Source of the DNA: Clostridia bacterium
GTDB lineage: Bacteria > Bacillota_A > Clostridia > Christensenellales > Aristaeellaceae
Direction: 5' to 3'
Assembly: GCA_017509065.1 (NCBI GenBank)
Contig: JAFWQM010000092.1
Coordinates: 1 to 35,922 of the forward strand
Length of the DNA stretch: 35,922 nt
Positions 16,502-25,449 of the stretch are shown piece by piece. Position 1 is the stretch's first letter. Each line of letters opens with the position of its first letter. A program made the translations under genes and the position numbers. Below the pieces are notes generated by a model that was given only the letters and a program-made list of their open reading frames with translations, did no database searches and was not told the DNA's origin.

Positions 16502-17130
16502 CGGGCCTGAAACTGTGCGTCATGATGCTGTTCCACCCCATTGTGGTGAGCGAACACATCAAGCGGCAGCGCGGCGACGCGAAATTCAAGCGCCTGACCG
16601 TGGTCCTGGTGCTCTCCATTTTAGCGCTGGCGCTGGGCGTGAATATTTTTTCCATCTATTTCACCCATTACCCCCTGGCGACCGTTTCCGTGCGCAAGGC
16701 CAATCTGCTGCTGGAATGCGGCAAGCTGTTCGTGCCCGTGCTCACCTGGGTGCTGGCCTCCTACGCCATGACCACCATTCTGGACGGCGCGACAAAAATC
16801 GGCGAAGCCATGCTGTATAACGCCCTGGCGCTAGTGCCGTATGTGCTGTTCACGGTTCCCGCCGTGCTTTTATCCCGGACCATGGACGGGGGCCAGGCCG
16901 GCCTGTATTTCGTTATGACCGGCGGGCTGCTGCTGTGGGTGGCGCTGCTGATGGTCGTCGGCATCAAGGAAATGAATGAGTACACGATCCGGAAAACCCT
17001 GCTGGTGGTGCTGCTGACAGTTTTCACCATGGCGGTGATCTGGGCCACGGCGGTGCTGCTGTTCACGATCAGCTCCCAGTTCGTGACCATGATCCGCGAA
17101 GTGTATTACGAAATCATTTATCGCCTGTAA
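16498..17130 (+). CDS. Yip1-family membrane protein
   Basis: A 210-aa protein with a short cytoplasmic front (KLCVMMLFHPIVVSEHIKRQ) followed by about five membrane helices, the Yip1 pattern. The segment LASYAMTTILDGATKIGEAM with the small-residue turn is characteristic of the group. The start at 16498 is fixed by GGGGAGGGG and by the 4-base overlap with the NHL gene; an in-frame start at 16462 would lie inside that gene. Bacterial Yip1-like proteins have no agreed role. Tight coupling to the NHL protein and the DUF5696-like protein suggests a joint membrane complex. Confidence 0.75.
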   Translation: MTGLKLCVMMLFHPIVVSEHIKRQRGDAKFKRLTVVLVLSILALALGVNIFSIYFTHYPLATVSVRKANLLLECGKLFVPVLTWVLASYAMTTILDGATKIGEAMLYNALALVPYVLFTVPAVLLSRTMDGGQAGLYFVMTGGLLLWVALLMVVGIKEMNEYTIRKTLLVVLLTVFTMAVIWATAVLLFTISSQFVTMIREVYYEIIYRL

Positions 17131-17146
17131 GGAAGGAGGGCGCGGC

Positions 17147-19279
17147 GTGAAAAAAACGATGCTGATCCTGCTCTGCTGCGCGGCGCTTCTGCTTGCTGTG
17201 CCCGCCCCGGCGGAGAAGGAAGGAACGGAAAGGCTCCTGGTCGCCGCCAACGACCGCCTGAGCCTGTATCTTTCTCCCGGATGCTGCGCTGTGGAGATCG
17301 AGGACGCCCTGACCGGAAGAACCTGGTCCTCCACCATGAACGATGAAACGGCGGAGGGATTGAAGATCATTCCCGCGCAGCAAAAGAGGATCACTTCCCT
17401 GCTGGCGGTGAACTGCACCAATCTGCAGACCGGCCTGGGCGTGGTGAACAATACGGCCCTGATGGCGGAAAAGGAACTGACCGCGTCCTATGAACTGATC
17501 GATAACGGCGTGCGGCTGACCTATTATTACGGCACCTATCAGGTAGGCGTACAGATCGAAATCCTCCTGGACGGCCAAAACCTGCTCGTGCGGGTGCCCT
17601 ACGATGGGATCGTGGAAGACGGGGATTTTTCCCTGGTCAGCTTAGATGTGCTGCCCTTCCTTTTTTCCGCGACAGACAAAAGCGAGGGATTCTTCCTGTA
17701 TCCCGATGGCTGCGGCGCCATCATGGAATTCCAGGATTACGCCCATTACAAGGAACCGACGCGGCTTTATCAGGTGTACGGCGATTATCAGAAGCAGCCC
17801 GCGCTGCTGGATATGTTCGCCCAGGAATCGCCGGAGACGCTTTTCCCCGTGTTCGGCATGAACCGGGGCGGAAACGGCATGCTGGCGATCATCGAAAAAG
17901 GGGCGGAAACGGCCCGGGTGTCCGTGAACAGTTCCAATAACATCATCGGCATCAATTATCTGTTTGCCAATTTCCAGTATCGCCGTTCCTTTGAGGATAA
18001 GCGCGTTACCACCCGCGATATCAAGGTGTTCGATAAGGACGATATCAAGGTGGATTATCAGATGCGTATCCTGTTCTTAGCGGAGGAAGACCCTGATTAC
18101 AGCGTGATGGCGTGCGTCTGGCGGGATTATTTGCTGGAAAACGGCGTAGTGGCCCGAAAGGAGCATACGCCCTCCGTGGCCATTGATCTGTTCATGAACG
18201 CACCGGAGGAAGGACTGCTCTTTGACGTGCCCCGCACAGTGACAACGCTTTCCCAGGCGGAAGAGATCCTTCTGTCTCTCGACAGCTTAGGCGTTCGGAA
18301 CATCCGCGCCTCCATCAAGGGCTGGACGGCGGACGGCTACGGAAAAACGCCGGACCGTTTCCCCATCAGTGGCGCGGTGGGCAGTGACGGCGATTTAAAG
18401 CGGCTGATCGAAACGGCCCACAGGCTGGGGGCTACCGTTTCCCTGACGGCAAATTTCTTAGAGGCCGCTTCCGATCAGCGCGGTTATTCGCACCGCAACG
18501 ACGTGGTGTACACCGGCAATCATATCATCATGACCGATCTGGAAGAAACGGTGTTCATGCTGAGCCCCGACGTGGCGAAAAACAAGCTGACAGACTTTTT
18601 GAAAAAAGCGGTGGATTTCGATTTAGACGGCGTGCGGTTCGAGCGTATGGGCCAGTATGTTGCCTACAATTACGGAAGCCGCCGTTACCTGACCGCGGAA
18701 GATACCTTGGGGATTTACAGGGCCATGACGGACGAAGTGAAGGCCGCTTTCGGCGCGGCCGAAGCGGAGGGCGGGGATACCTGCCTGCTGGGAATGGCGG
18801 ATTTCTTTACCCGCGTGCCTTATGAGGATTTCGGCTATCAGATCACCACCGCTTCGGTGCCCTTCTATCAGATCGCCCTGCACGGCCTGGTGGAATACGC
18901 GGGTCAGCCCGGCAACCTAAGCAGCGATCTGGAAAGAGAAGTGCTCCGCTGGGTGGAAATGGGGTATACGCCTTTCTTTGAACTGACCTACGATAACACC
19001 GAGGAACTGATGTATACCAATTATCAGAGCCTGTTTTCCGCCGAGTGCACCGCGTGGCAGGAGCGCGTGGCCTGGGCCGCGAAACAGTTTACCGAAGGCC
19101 CCCTGGCCGAACTGCATGATCAATTGATCGTCCGTCACGAGCGGCTCAGCGAAACGCTGGTGAAAGTGACCTATGAAAGCGGCGCGGCGGTCTATGTGAA
19201 TTACGGCAGCCAGCCTGTGCTTCAGGACGGCGTTGAAATCGGCGCGCAAAGCTGGGCGGCTGTTCCGCCTCAGATGTAA
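17147..19279 (+). CDS. Secreted DUF5696-like protein, possible glycosidase fold
   Basis: A 710-aa exported protein with signal peptide 1-22 (PAPAE cut). GTG start behind AAGGAGGG. The first about 330 residues look like a beta-sandwich (VEIEDALTGRTWSS, LTYYYGTYQVGVQIEILLDG, FFLYPDGCGAIMEF). The middle (about 345-600) reads like a TIM-barrel with LDSLGVRNIRASIKGW, AHRLGATVSLTANFLE and VDFDLDGVRFERMG. A small beta domain closes the protein. I recall this size and context as the DUF5696 group found beside Yip1 and sugar importers in Firmicutes. A glycosidase role fits the fold. The acidic residues at strand ends (E450s and D490s region) are candidates only. Sits between the two importers. Confidence 0.7.
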   Translation: MKKTMLILLCCAALLLAVPAPAEKEGTERLLVAANDRLSLYLSPGCCAVEIEDALTGRTWSSTMNDETAEGLKIIPAQQKRITSLLAVNCTNLQTGLGVVNNTALMAEKELTASYELIDNGVRLTYYYGTYQVGVQIEILLDGQNLLVRVPYDGIVEDGDFSLVSLDVLPFLFSATDKSEGFFLYPDGCGAIMEFQDYAHYKEPTRLYQVYGDYQKQPALLDMFAQESPETLFPVFGMNRGGNGMLAIIEKGAETARVSVNSSNNIIGINYLFANFQYRRSFEDKRVTTRDIKVFDKDDIKVDYQMRILFLAEEDPDYSVMACVWRDYLLENGVVARKEHTPSVAIDLFMNAPEEGLLFDVPRTVTTLSQAEEILLSLDSLGVRNIRASIKGWTADGYGKTPDRFPISGAVGSDGDLKRLIETAHRLGATVSLTANFLEAASDQRGYSHRNDVVYTGNHIIMTDLEETVFMLSPDVAKNKLTDFLKKAVDFDLDGVRFERMGQYVAYNYGSRRYLTAEDTLGIYRAMTDEVKAAFGAAEAEGGDTCLLGMADFFTRVPYEDFGYQITTASVPFYQIALHGLVEYAGQPGNLSSDLEREVLRWVEMGYTPFFELTYDNTEELMYTNYQSLFSAECTAWQERVAWAAKQFTEGPLAELHDQLIVRHERLSETLVKVTYESGAAVYVNYGSQPVLQDGVEIGAQSWAAVPPQM

Positions 19280-19293
19280 TGGAGGTGCGGCCC

Positions 19294-20196
19294 ATGAGCG
19301 TTCAGGAAGGATCGTCTGCCCGGAAATCCAGAAAGAAAATGGGGATCGACAAAAGGCGTTCCCTGGAAGCGTATATCTTTCTGATCCCGTGGCTGATCGG
19401 TATCTGCGTTTTCTTTGCCTATCCCATTCTCACGTCCGTGCGCCTGTCTTTTTCCAAGATTACTTCCTTCAAAGGGCTGGTCACGGAATGGGCGGGCCTG
19501 ACCAATTACGAATATATCTTCTTCTTCGATATCAATTTCGTACCGATTTTCCTTCAAGTGGTATACGATACGCTGCTGAACACACCGCTTTGCATGGTGT
19601 TTTCACTGGTCATCGCCATCCTGATCAATCGGAAAATGGTGGGGCGCGGCTTCTTCCGCACGGCGTTCTTCATTCCCGTGCTGCTGGGCAGCGGCTATAT
19701 CATGAAGCAGCTGCTGGGCATGGGGGCAGATGGCACCACCATCACCACCGGCATCATGGTGCCCAAGCTCATCAGCGATCTATTAGGCGTGAGCATCACC
19801 TCCGTGGTCCAGGGCTTCCTGGACCGGATCACCGTGGTGCTGTGGAAAAGCGGCGTGCAGATCGTGCTGTTCCTGGCGGGATTGCAGGGCATTTCGGGCT
19901 CCCTGTATGAAGCGGCCAAGGTGGACGGGGCCACGGAATGGGAGATGTTTTGGAAAATCACCCTGCCCATGATCACGCCCATCATCCTGATGAACGTGGT
20001 GTATACCATTGTGGCTTTCTTCACCGACGGCACCAATCCCATGGTGGATTACATCTACAAAATGAACTTTACCAACCAGATGTACGAAAACGCGGCGGCC
20101 ATGAGCTGGGTTTACTTCGTGTTCGCCCTGCTGCTGTGCGGCGCGGCCATCCTGCTCATGAAGCGGCACGTATACGATTCCGGTTCCAAAAACTAA
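19294..20196 (+). CDS. Sugar ABC transporter permease (MalF type), second importer
   Basis: A 300-aa permease with the front helix AYIFLIPWLIGICVFFAYPI, six helices in all, and the EAA loop EAAKVDGATEWEMFWKITLP. The ATG at 19294 is chosen because GGAGG (19281-19285) lies 8 bases upstream. The earlier ATG at 19279 overlaps the stop of the DUF5696-like gene and would place the binding site inside the gene. Pairs with the next permease. Confidence 0.93.
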   Translation: MSVQEGSSARKSRKKMGIDKRRSLEAYIFLIPWLIGICVFFAYPILTSVRLSFSKITSFKGLVTEWAGLTNYEYIFFFDINFVPIFLQVVYDTLLNTPLCMVFSLVIAILINRKMVGRGFFRTAFFIPVLLGSGYIMKQLLGMGADGTTITTGIMVPKLISDLLGVSITSVVQGFLDRITVVLWKSGVQIVLFLAGLQGISGSLYEAAKVDGATEWEMFWKITLPMITPIILMNVVYTIVAFFTDGTNPMVDYIYKMNFTNQMYENAAAMSWVYFVFALLLCGAAILLMKRHVYDSGSKN

Positions 20197-20214
20197 AGGA
20201 AGGAGGAAAGCGAA

Positions 20215-21156
20215 ATGGACAAAGCCCTGATCAAAAAGAACAGCAGGAAAAGCAAAGCGTCCCGGTTTGCCAGAACCTTCACCATTCGCCTGGGCTTCTA
20301 TTTCCTGCTGCTTGCCCTCAGCTTCATTTTCCTCTATCCCTTCATCACCATGATCGTGAAATCCCTGATGACGGACGACGATCTGTATAATATCACGGTG
20401 AAATGGCTGCCGTCCCAGGCCACGTGGAGCAACTATGACATCGCTTTCCGGCGCATGCGTTTCCGGGCGTATGTATGGAATAACGTGATCGTGTGCGGGG
20501 CCGCCACCATCGGCCACGCCATTTCCTGCTCCCTGACGGGGTACGCCTTCGCCCGGTACAAGTTCAAGCTGAAAAACCCGCTGTTCGCCCTGGTGATTTT
20601 GATGATGATCGTGCCGGTGCAGGTGATCATCTTCCCCTTGTACAAGCAGTATTCCGATTGGGGATGGCTTAATTCCTTTTTGCCCCTGATCGTTCCTACG
20701 TTTTTCGGCATGGGATTAAACGGCGGCTTCTTCATTTTCCTGTTCCGGCAGTTTTTTATGGGCCTGCCCTACGAAATGGAGGAAGCGGCCCGGGTGGATG
20801 GCTGCGGCCCGTTGCGCACCTATGCCCGCATCATGCTGCCCATGGCCCAGGCCCCGCTGCTGGTGTGCGGCGTGCTGTCCCTGGTGTGGCACTGGAACGA
20901 TTACTTTGAACCAGGCGTGTATATCACGGCCCCCGCCTATCGCATGCTGCCAAGCGTCCTGCCCAATCTGTACGCGCTGCTGAATCAGGAAAACCACACC
21001 ATGATTCAGATGAATGAACTGGAGGGAATCGTGTTCAACGAGGCCATGCTCATGGCGGCCACCTTCCTGTGCATCATTCCCATCCTGATCGCTTATCTGT
21101 TCCTGCAGCGGCGGTTCATGGAAGGCGTGGAGCGTTCCGGCCTGACCGGTATGTGA
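20215..21156 (+). CDS. Sugar ABC transporter permease (MalG type), second importer
   Basis: A 313-aa permease preceded by GGAAGGAGG. It shows SFIFLYPFITMIVKSLMTDD at the front, FFMGLPYEMEEAARVDG with the EAA loop continuing to RIMLPMAQAP, and HWNDYFEP in the last third. A 156-base gap separates it from the binding protein gene; the rest of the cluster is tightly packed. It completes the channel of the second importer. Confidence 0.93.
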   Translation: MDKALIKKNSRKSKASRFARTFTIRLGFYFLLLALSFIFLYPFITMIVKSLMTDDDLYNITVKWLPSQATWSNYDIAFRRMRFRAYVWNNVIVCGAATIGHAISCSLTGYAFARYKFKLKNPLFALVILMMIVPVQVIIFPLYKQYSDWGWLNSFLPLIVPTFFGMGLNGGFFIFLFRQFFMGLPYEMEEAARVDGCGPLRTYARIMLPMAQAPLLVCGVLSLVWHWNDYFEPGVYITAPAYRMLPSVLPNLYALLNQENHTMIQMNELEGIVFNEAMLMAATFLCIIPILIAYLFLQRRFMEGVERSGLTGM

Positions 21157-21312
21157 AGGCGAAACCTGTACTTTTTTGTAAAGCTGGGAAGGAATAACCC
21201 CCGCGGGAGAGAATTATTCAAATCATCGATGGATAGAATCAGACCGTTTCCGCTGACCTCGTTCCTAAGCGGCGGCAAGCCGCTGGAAATATTAAAAAGG
21301 AGGTTTTCTCGT
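21157..21312 (+). promoter_or_regulatory. Leader of the binding protein gene with hairpins
   Basis: This 156-base gap holds a hairpin AGCGGC-GGCAA-GCCGCT (21268-21284) and, upstream, GAATAA...TTATTC (about 21192-21219) closing over a C/G-rich core. AAAAAGGAGG follows just before the ATG at 21313. No convincing -35/-10 pair was seen. The hairpins may protect or separate the binding protein message from the rest of the transcript. Confidence 0.4.
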
Positions 21313-22944
21313 ATGAAGAAAATCGTGGCTCTCGTGTTGGCTCTGATGATGCTGCTGGCGATGGGCAGCACCGCCTTGGCAACCGACAAGGTTACCTACT
21401 ATGTGCGAGGCGGCTCCGCCGAGTACGAACCCTACATCTATCCCGGACTGGTCGGCCTGCTGAAAATTCAGGAGATGGCCGACGTGGAAATCGAATGGAC
21501 TGTGGTCTGCGGCAGCGGCGACGAAATCAAGGCCCAGTACCTGGCCATGCTGTCCAGCGGCAAGTACCCGGACGTGATCCAGTGGGTGCATCGCTATGAT
21601 TATGTGGGCGACGTGCCCCAGCTGTACGCCGACGGCATCATCATTGCCCTGAACGATGTCATCGACAAGTACATGCCCAACTACAAGGCCCTGCTGGAAG
21701 CCAATCCCGACGTGGCCAAGGCCCTGAAGGATGATGAAGGCCGCTATCTGTACTTCACCCCCATCAACCCCCTGAATACCCCCGATGAACGAGTTTCCGC
21801 CACCTGGCAGGGCCTCCAGGGCCGCAAGGACTGGATGGAGAACGTGGGTATCGAAGAGCTGCCCACCACCATCGACGGCTGGTACGAAATGCTGGTCGCA
21901 TTCCGGGATCTGGATCCCAACGGCAACGGCGAACAGGATGAAATCCCCTTCGACGCCGGTCAGAGCGGTCTGCGTTACTTCATGCCCGCCTTTGATATTC
22001 TGAACGGCGCTTACATCGATCCCGACACCGGCAAGGTGGGCTTCGGCGAATACAGCCAGAATTACAAGGAATTCCTGGAAACCATGAACAAGTGGTATTC
22101 CGAAGGCCTGATCAAGGACATCTGGACCGAAGACGGTTCCCTCGCTCCCGCCGAAGTGAAGGACGCCGCGATCTACGCCGACCTGGCCGGTTCCTGGCTG
22201 GGCCTGAGCAACTATTGGGAGCAGCGCCTGCCCCAGGTTCTGGAAAAGAACCCCAACGCTGACTTCGTGGCCTTCCCCTGGATCGAAGACGCCCAGGGCC
22301 GCGTGTTCGCCGGTGACTACGATATCGGCTACGGCGACAAGTACAGCACCTGCATCTCTGTGGACTGCCAGAATGTTGAAGCGGTGGCCCGCCTGATCGA
22401 CGCCATGTTCACCGAAGAGGGCACCAACTGCACCACCTGGGGTATCTTAGACGGCGATCCCATCCTGACCTCCCGCGAAGACACCGCCTGGACCAAGGGC
22501 AACGGCACCTACACCGTGGACGAAAACGGCGTGAAGCACGAAACCGAATGGGCCAACCAGATCACCGAAAACTTCTATGACGGCGTGTTCGCCAACAAGT
22601 ACCGCTACTCCATGAGCCACGTATCCTTCCCCCGTTGGGGCGCTGGCGATTACCTGGCCGCCACCCGTGAACCCCGCTTTGTGGCTTCCGCCAAGCTGTG
22701 GGGCGAGGCCGACAACGGTCTGGAATATCCTGCCGCCATCGTGCTGAGCGTGGACGAGCAGAAGAAGGCCGCTCCCCAGCTGGACGACATCAACGAATAC
22801 ATCGCTGACATGACCAAGAAGTTCATCAGCGGCGAAGAACCCCTGACCAACTTCGACAGCTACATGGATCAGCTCCAGAAGATGGGCATCGAAGACCTGA
22901 TCGCCGCCTATCAGGGCGCCTATGACAGGTTCATGGCCCGCTAA
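21313..22944 (+). CDS. Sugar ABC transporter solute-binding protein
   Basis: A 543-aa exported protein, the binding subunit of the second importer. Signal peptide 1-23 (STALA cut; no lipobox Cys is evident, so anchoring is unclear). The body reads as a long-type family 1 binding protein: MLSSGKYPDVIQWVHRYDY, LNDVIDKYMPNYKALLEANP, KDWMENVGIEELPTTIDGWY and DLDPNGNGEQDEIPFDAGQ, with long gaps like the LplA/YtcQ group. In Bacillus the related Ytc/Yte importer takes up rhamnogalacturonan pieces, which matches the enzymes next door. The start at 21313 follows AAAAAGGAGG; the open frame upstream to 21229 is not used. By eye, lysine is nearly always AAG, suggesting high expression. Confidence 0.94.
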   Translation: MKKIVALVLALMMLLAMGSTALATDKVTYYVRGGSAEYEPYIYPGLVGLLKIQEMADVEIEWTVVCGSGDEIKAQYLAMLSSGKYPDVIQWVHRYDYVGDVPQLYADGIIIALNDVIDKYMPNYKALLEANPDVAKALKDDEGRYLYFTPINPLNTPDERVSATWQGLQGRKDWMENVGIEELPTTIDGWYEMLVAFRDLDPNGNGEQDEIPFDAGQSGLRYFMPAFDILNGAYIDPDTGKVGFGEYSQNYKEFLETMNKWYSEGLIKDIWTEDGSLAPAEVKDAAIYADLAGSWLGLSNYWEQRLPQVLEKNPNADFVAFPWIEDAQGRVFAGDYDIGYGDKYSTCISVDCQNVEAVARLIDAMFTEEGTNCTTWGILDGDPILTSREDTAWTKGNGTYTVDENGVKHETEWANQITENFYDGVFANKYRYSMSHVSFPRWGAGDYLAATREPRFVASAKLWGEADNGLEYPAAIVLSVDEQKKAAPQLDDINEYIADMTKKFISGEEPLTNFDSYMDQLQKMGIEDLIAAYQGAYDRFMAR

Positions 22945-22970
22945 TCAAAGAGCACAGTAACCAACCCTTC

Positions 22971-23004
22971 GCCGGGGCTGTCGGATTCCACCTGCAGCCC
23001 CGGC
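22971..23004 (+). terminator. Hairpin after the binding protein gene
   Basis: GCCGGGGCTG (22971-22980) pairs perfectly with CAGCCCCGGC (22995-23004) around a 14-base loop, followed only by ATTTTG. The stem is strong but the T-run is weak. It may act as a partial terminator or as a 3' stabiliser that keeps the binding protein message abundant while some transcripts read on to the esterase genes. Confidence 0.7.
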
Positions 23005-23087
23005 ATTTTGTGGAAGGAGCCGCGCGGCGCGGCTTGGGCGGCTTCTTCCACAGAATCAAAAAAAACAGCGCAGGAGGAAGATGGACC

Positions 23088-23732
23088 ATGACCATTTACA
23101 TCTGCGGCGATTCCACCGCCGCCAGCTACAAGCCGGAAGAAGCGCCGATCACGGGATGGGGGCAGGTGCTGAATGAATTTGTGCCGGGTATTCGGGTGGA
23201 AAACCGGGCCATGGGAGGCAGGAGCACCAAATCCTTCCTGTCCGAAGGCCGCTTGCAGAAGATCGAAAAAGAGATTCAGCCGGGGGACCTGGTATTGATC
23301 CAATTCTCTCATAACGACGAAAGCGATCTGGTGTGGCGGCATACCGATCCTTGGACCTCATTTTATCACAACTTAGAAATCTATGTGGATACCGCCCTGC
23401 TCCACGGCGCGCGGCCCGTGCTGATGACGCCCATCTGCCGCCGGATGTGGCGGGACGGAAAGCTGCTGGAATCCCACGGGGATTACCCGGACGTGATCCG
23501 CACGCTGGCTGCCCAAAGAAACGTGCCATTGATCGACATGTACGAAAAAAGCCTTGAATACGTGCGGGAATTGGGCGACGAAGCAAGCAAAAAACTGTAC
23601 CTGCACTTTGAAAAGGATCTTTACCCCGCCTTCCCCAACGGAAACGCGGACGACACCCATACCCAGCGCGCCGGGGCGGAAGCCTATGCCCGCATGACGG
23701 CGGAAGCGCTGAAAGCGCTTGGATTGATCTGA
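23088..23732 (+). CDS. SGNH acetylesterase (CE12, rhamnogalacturonan type)
   Basis: A 214-aa cytoplasmic enzyme expected to remove acetyl groups from rhamnogalacturonan pieces. SGNH blocks are all present: nucleophile S9 in CGDSTAAS, Gly block AMGGRSTKSFL, Asn block FSHNDESD, and the D188/H191 pair in DDTHTQRAGAEAYA. Start at the ATG 23088, eight bases after AGGAGGAAG. The open frame back to 23010 lies over the terminator hairpin region and lacks signals. There is no signal peptide, unlike many secreted family members, so it works after import. The same domain occurs again at the end of the next gene. Confidence 0.9.
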   Translation: MTIYICGDSTAASYKPEEAPITGWGQVLNEFVPGIRVENRAMGGRSTKSFLSEGRLQKIEKEIQPGDLVLIQFSHNDESDLVWRHTDPWTSFYHNLEIYVDTALLHGARPVLMTPICRRMWRDGKLLESHGDYPDVIRTLAAQRNVPLIDMYEKSLEYVRELGDEASKKLYLHFEKDLYPAFPNGNADDTHTQRAGAEAYARMTAEALKALGLI

Positions 23733-23748
23733 AAAGGAGGGCGTATTG

Positions 23749-25449
23749 ATGTACATCATCGCCAAAGACGGCAGCGGGGATTTTACCTCCATCCAGCAGG
23801 CTATCGACGCGATTCCCGGAGGTGGGCGCGCGCCCGCCATCCTTTTGCTGCGCATGGACGAATACAAAGAGCGCGTGGTGGTGAACAAGGACAACGTGCG
23901 CATCATCGGGGAAGCCCGGGACCGCACGGTGATCACTGCCAAGGGCTGCGCCAAGGATCTGAACCCTGACGGCACGGAACGGGGCACCTTCCTGTCCGCC
24001 ACCTTCATGGTAACGGGCAACAACGTGGAGGTGGAAAACCTGACCATCCGCAACGACGCCGGGGACGGGCGCGACGTGGGCCAGGCTGTGGCTGTTTACG
24101 CCGCCGGCGACCGGGGCGTGTGGCGCAATGTGCGCATGATCGCCCACCAGGACACCCTGTTCTGCGGCCCGCTGATGCCGAAAGTCGTGAATTTTATCGC
24201 GCCCCGCCAGGGAAGGGCCGAGGTGGTGGAATCCGTCGGCGACAGCCCCGTGACCTCCAGCCGTCAATATTTTGAGGATTGCTATATCCAGGGCGACGTG
24301 GACTTCATCTTCGGTCCCTACCGCTGCTGGTTCGAGCGCTGCACCCTGTTCATGAACGCCCGGGGCGGCATGTATACCGCCGCCAACACCGCCGAGGGCC
24401 AGCCCTATGGTCTGGTGTTCCACAACTGCAAGCTGACCGGGGAATGCGAGGAAGGGCAGGGCTTCTTGGGCCGCCCCTGGCGCAGGTTCGCCCGCACCGT
24501 GTTCCTTTCCTGCGATATGGACGAGCACGTGGCTCCCTTGGGTTTCAGCGATTGGGACAATGTGAAGGTGGTCACGGAGCGCTACGCCGAGTTTGGCACC
24601 ACCGGGGCCCGGGCGGACCAGAGCGCCCGCCACCCCGGCCAGAAGCGCATGACCGCCGAGGAAGCGGCGTGCCTGACCCTTCCCGAAGTCATCGGCGGCT
24701 GGGATAACTGGCGGCCCGACAAGCGGGTGCCCACCTGGTTCCTGTGCGGCGACAGCACCATGGCGGATTATCCTTTGGACCGCTATCCCATGATGGGCTG
24801 GGGACAGAAGCTGCAAGCGCATATCACCGATAACGTGTATGTGGAAAACTGCGCCGTGAACGGACGCAGCAGCAAGAGCTTCATCGCTGAAAAACGGCTG
24901 AACTTCATCGAACTGTGCCTGCGCAAGGGGGACAAGCTGATCGTTTCCTTCTCCCACAACGATGAAAAGCCCGACGCGGAACGGAGCACCGACGCCCGTA
25001 TCACCTATCCCGAATACTTGGGCATGTACATCGACGCGGCCCGGCGGCAGGGAGCGGAACCCGTTTTGGTCACGCCCATCGCCCGGCGGCTGTTCAACGA
25101 AGAGGGCAAATTGACGCCCACCCATGGCGCGTACCCGGACGCCATGCGGAACCTGGCAGCCTATCGCGGCGTGCGGCTCATCGACCTGGAAAAGGCCACG
25201 GCCCAGCTGTTCAGTTTGGCGGGGGTGGAAAACACCAAGCGCCTATTCTGCCACGTGCCCGCGGGCAGCAAAAACTATCCCGACGGCCTTTCGGACAACA
25301 GCCATTTGCGGGAGGAGGGCGCATCCCGCATCGCCGCGCTGTTCCTCTCCCGCATGCAAAATCCCCGTTGGACGGAGGAAGAGTTGGAAAACGTGGAGCC
25401 TAATGATTATCTTGACTTGATCGCCAGGGAGGACAGCGTGCTATGCTAA
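23749..25449 (+). CDS. Pectin methylesterase-acetylesterase fusion (CE8-CE12)
   Basis: A 566-aa two-domain enzyme. Residues 1-315 are a CE8 pectin methylesterase beta-helix. The opening is IAKDGSGDFTSIQQAIDAIP, Q112 (GQAVAVYA), Q134 and D135 (HQDTLF), D185 (GDVDFIFG), and R242 with W244 (FLGRPWRR), covering the known catalytic set. Residues 328-555 are a CE12-type SGNH esterase with S336 (CGDSTMAD), the Gly block NGRSSKSF, the Asn block FSHNDEK, and D516/H519 (DNSHLREEG). ATG 23749 follows GGAGG by 8 bases; the TTG just before it is unlikely. No signal peptide. It would strip both methyl and acetyl groups from imported pectic oligosaccharides. It overlaps the GH105 gene by 7 bases. Confidence 0.92.
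   Translation: MYIIAKDGSGDFTSIQQAIDAIPGGGRAPAILLLRMDEYKERVVVNKDNVRIIGEARDRTVITAKGCAKDLNPDGTERGTFLSATFMVTGNNVEVENLTIRNDAGDGRDVGQAVAVYAAGDRGVWRNVRMIAHQDTLFCGPLMPKVVNFIAPRQGRAEVVESVGDSPVTSSRQYFEDCYIQGDVDFIFGPYRCWFERCTLFMNARGGMYTAANTAEGQPYGLVFHNCKLTGECEEGQGFLGRPWRRFARTVFLSCDMDEHVAPLGFSDWDNVKVVTERYAEFGTTGARADQSARHPGQKRMTAEEAACLTLPEVIGGWDNWRPDKRVPTWFLCGDSTMADYPLDRYPMMGWGQKLQAHITDNVYVENCAVNGRSSKSFIAEKRLNFIELCLRKGDKLIVSFSHNDEKPDAERSTDARITYPEYLGMYIDAARRQGAEPVLVTPIARRLFNEEGKLTPTHGAYPDAMRNLAAYRGVRLIDLEKATAQLFSLAGVENTKRLFCHVPAGSKNYPDGLSDNSHLREEGASRIAALFLSRMQNPRWTEEELENVEPNDYLDLIAREDSVLC

Noticed and set aside
23149..25125. Minus-strand open frame of 658 codons
   Set aside because: Antisense shadow of the CE12 and CE8-CE12 genes, whose catalytic motifs are all intact on the plus strand.
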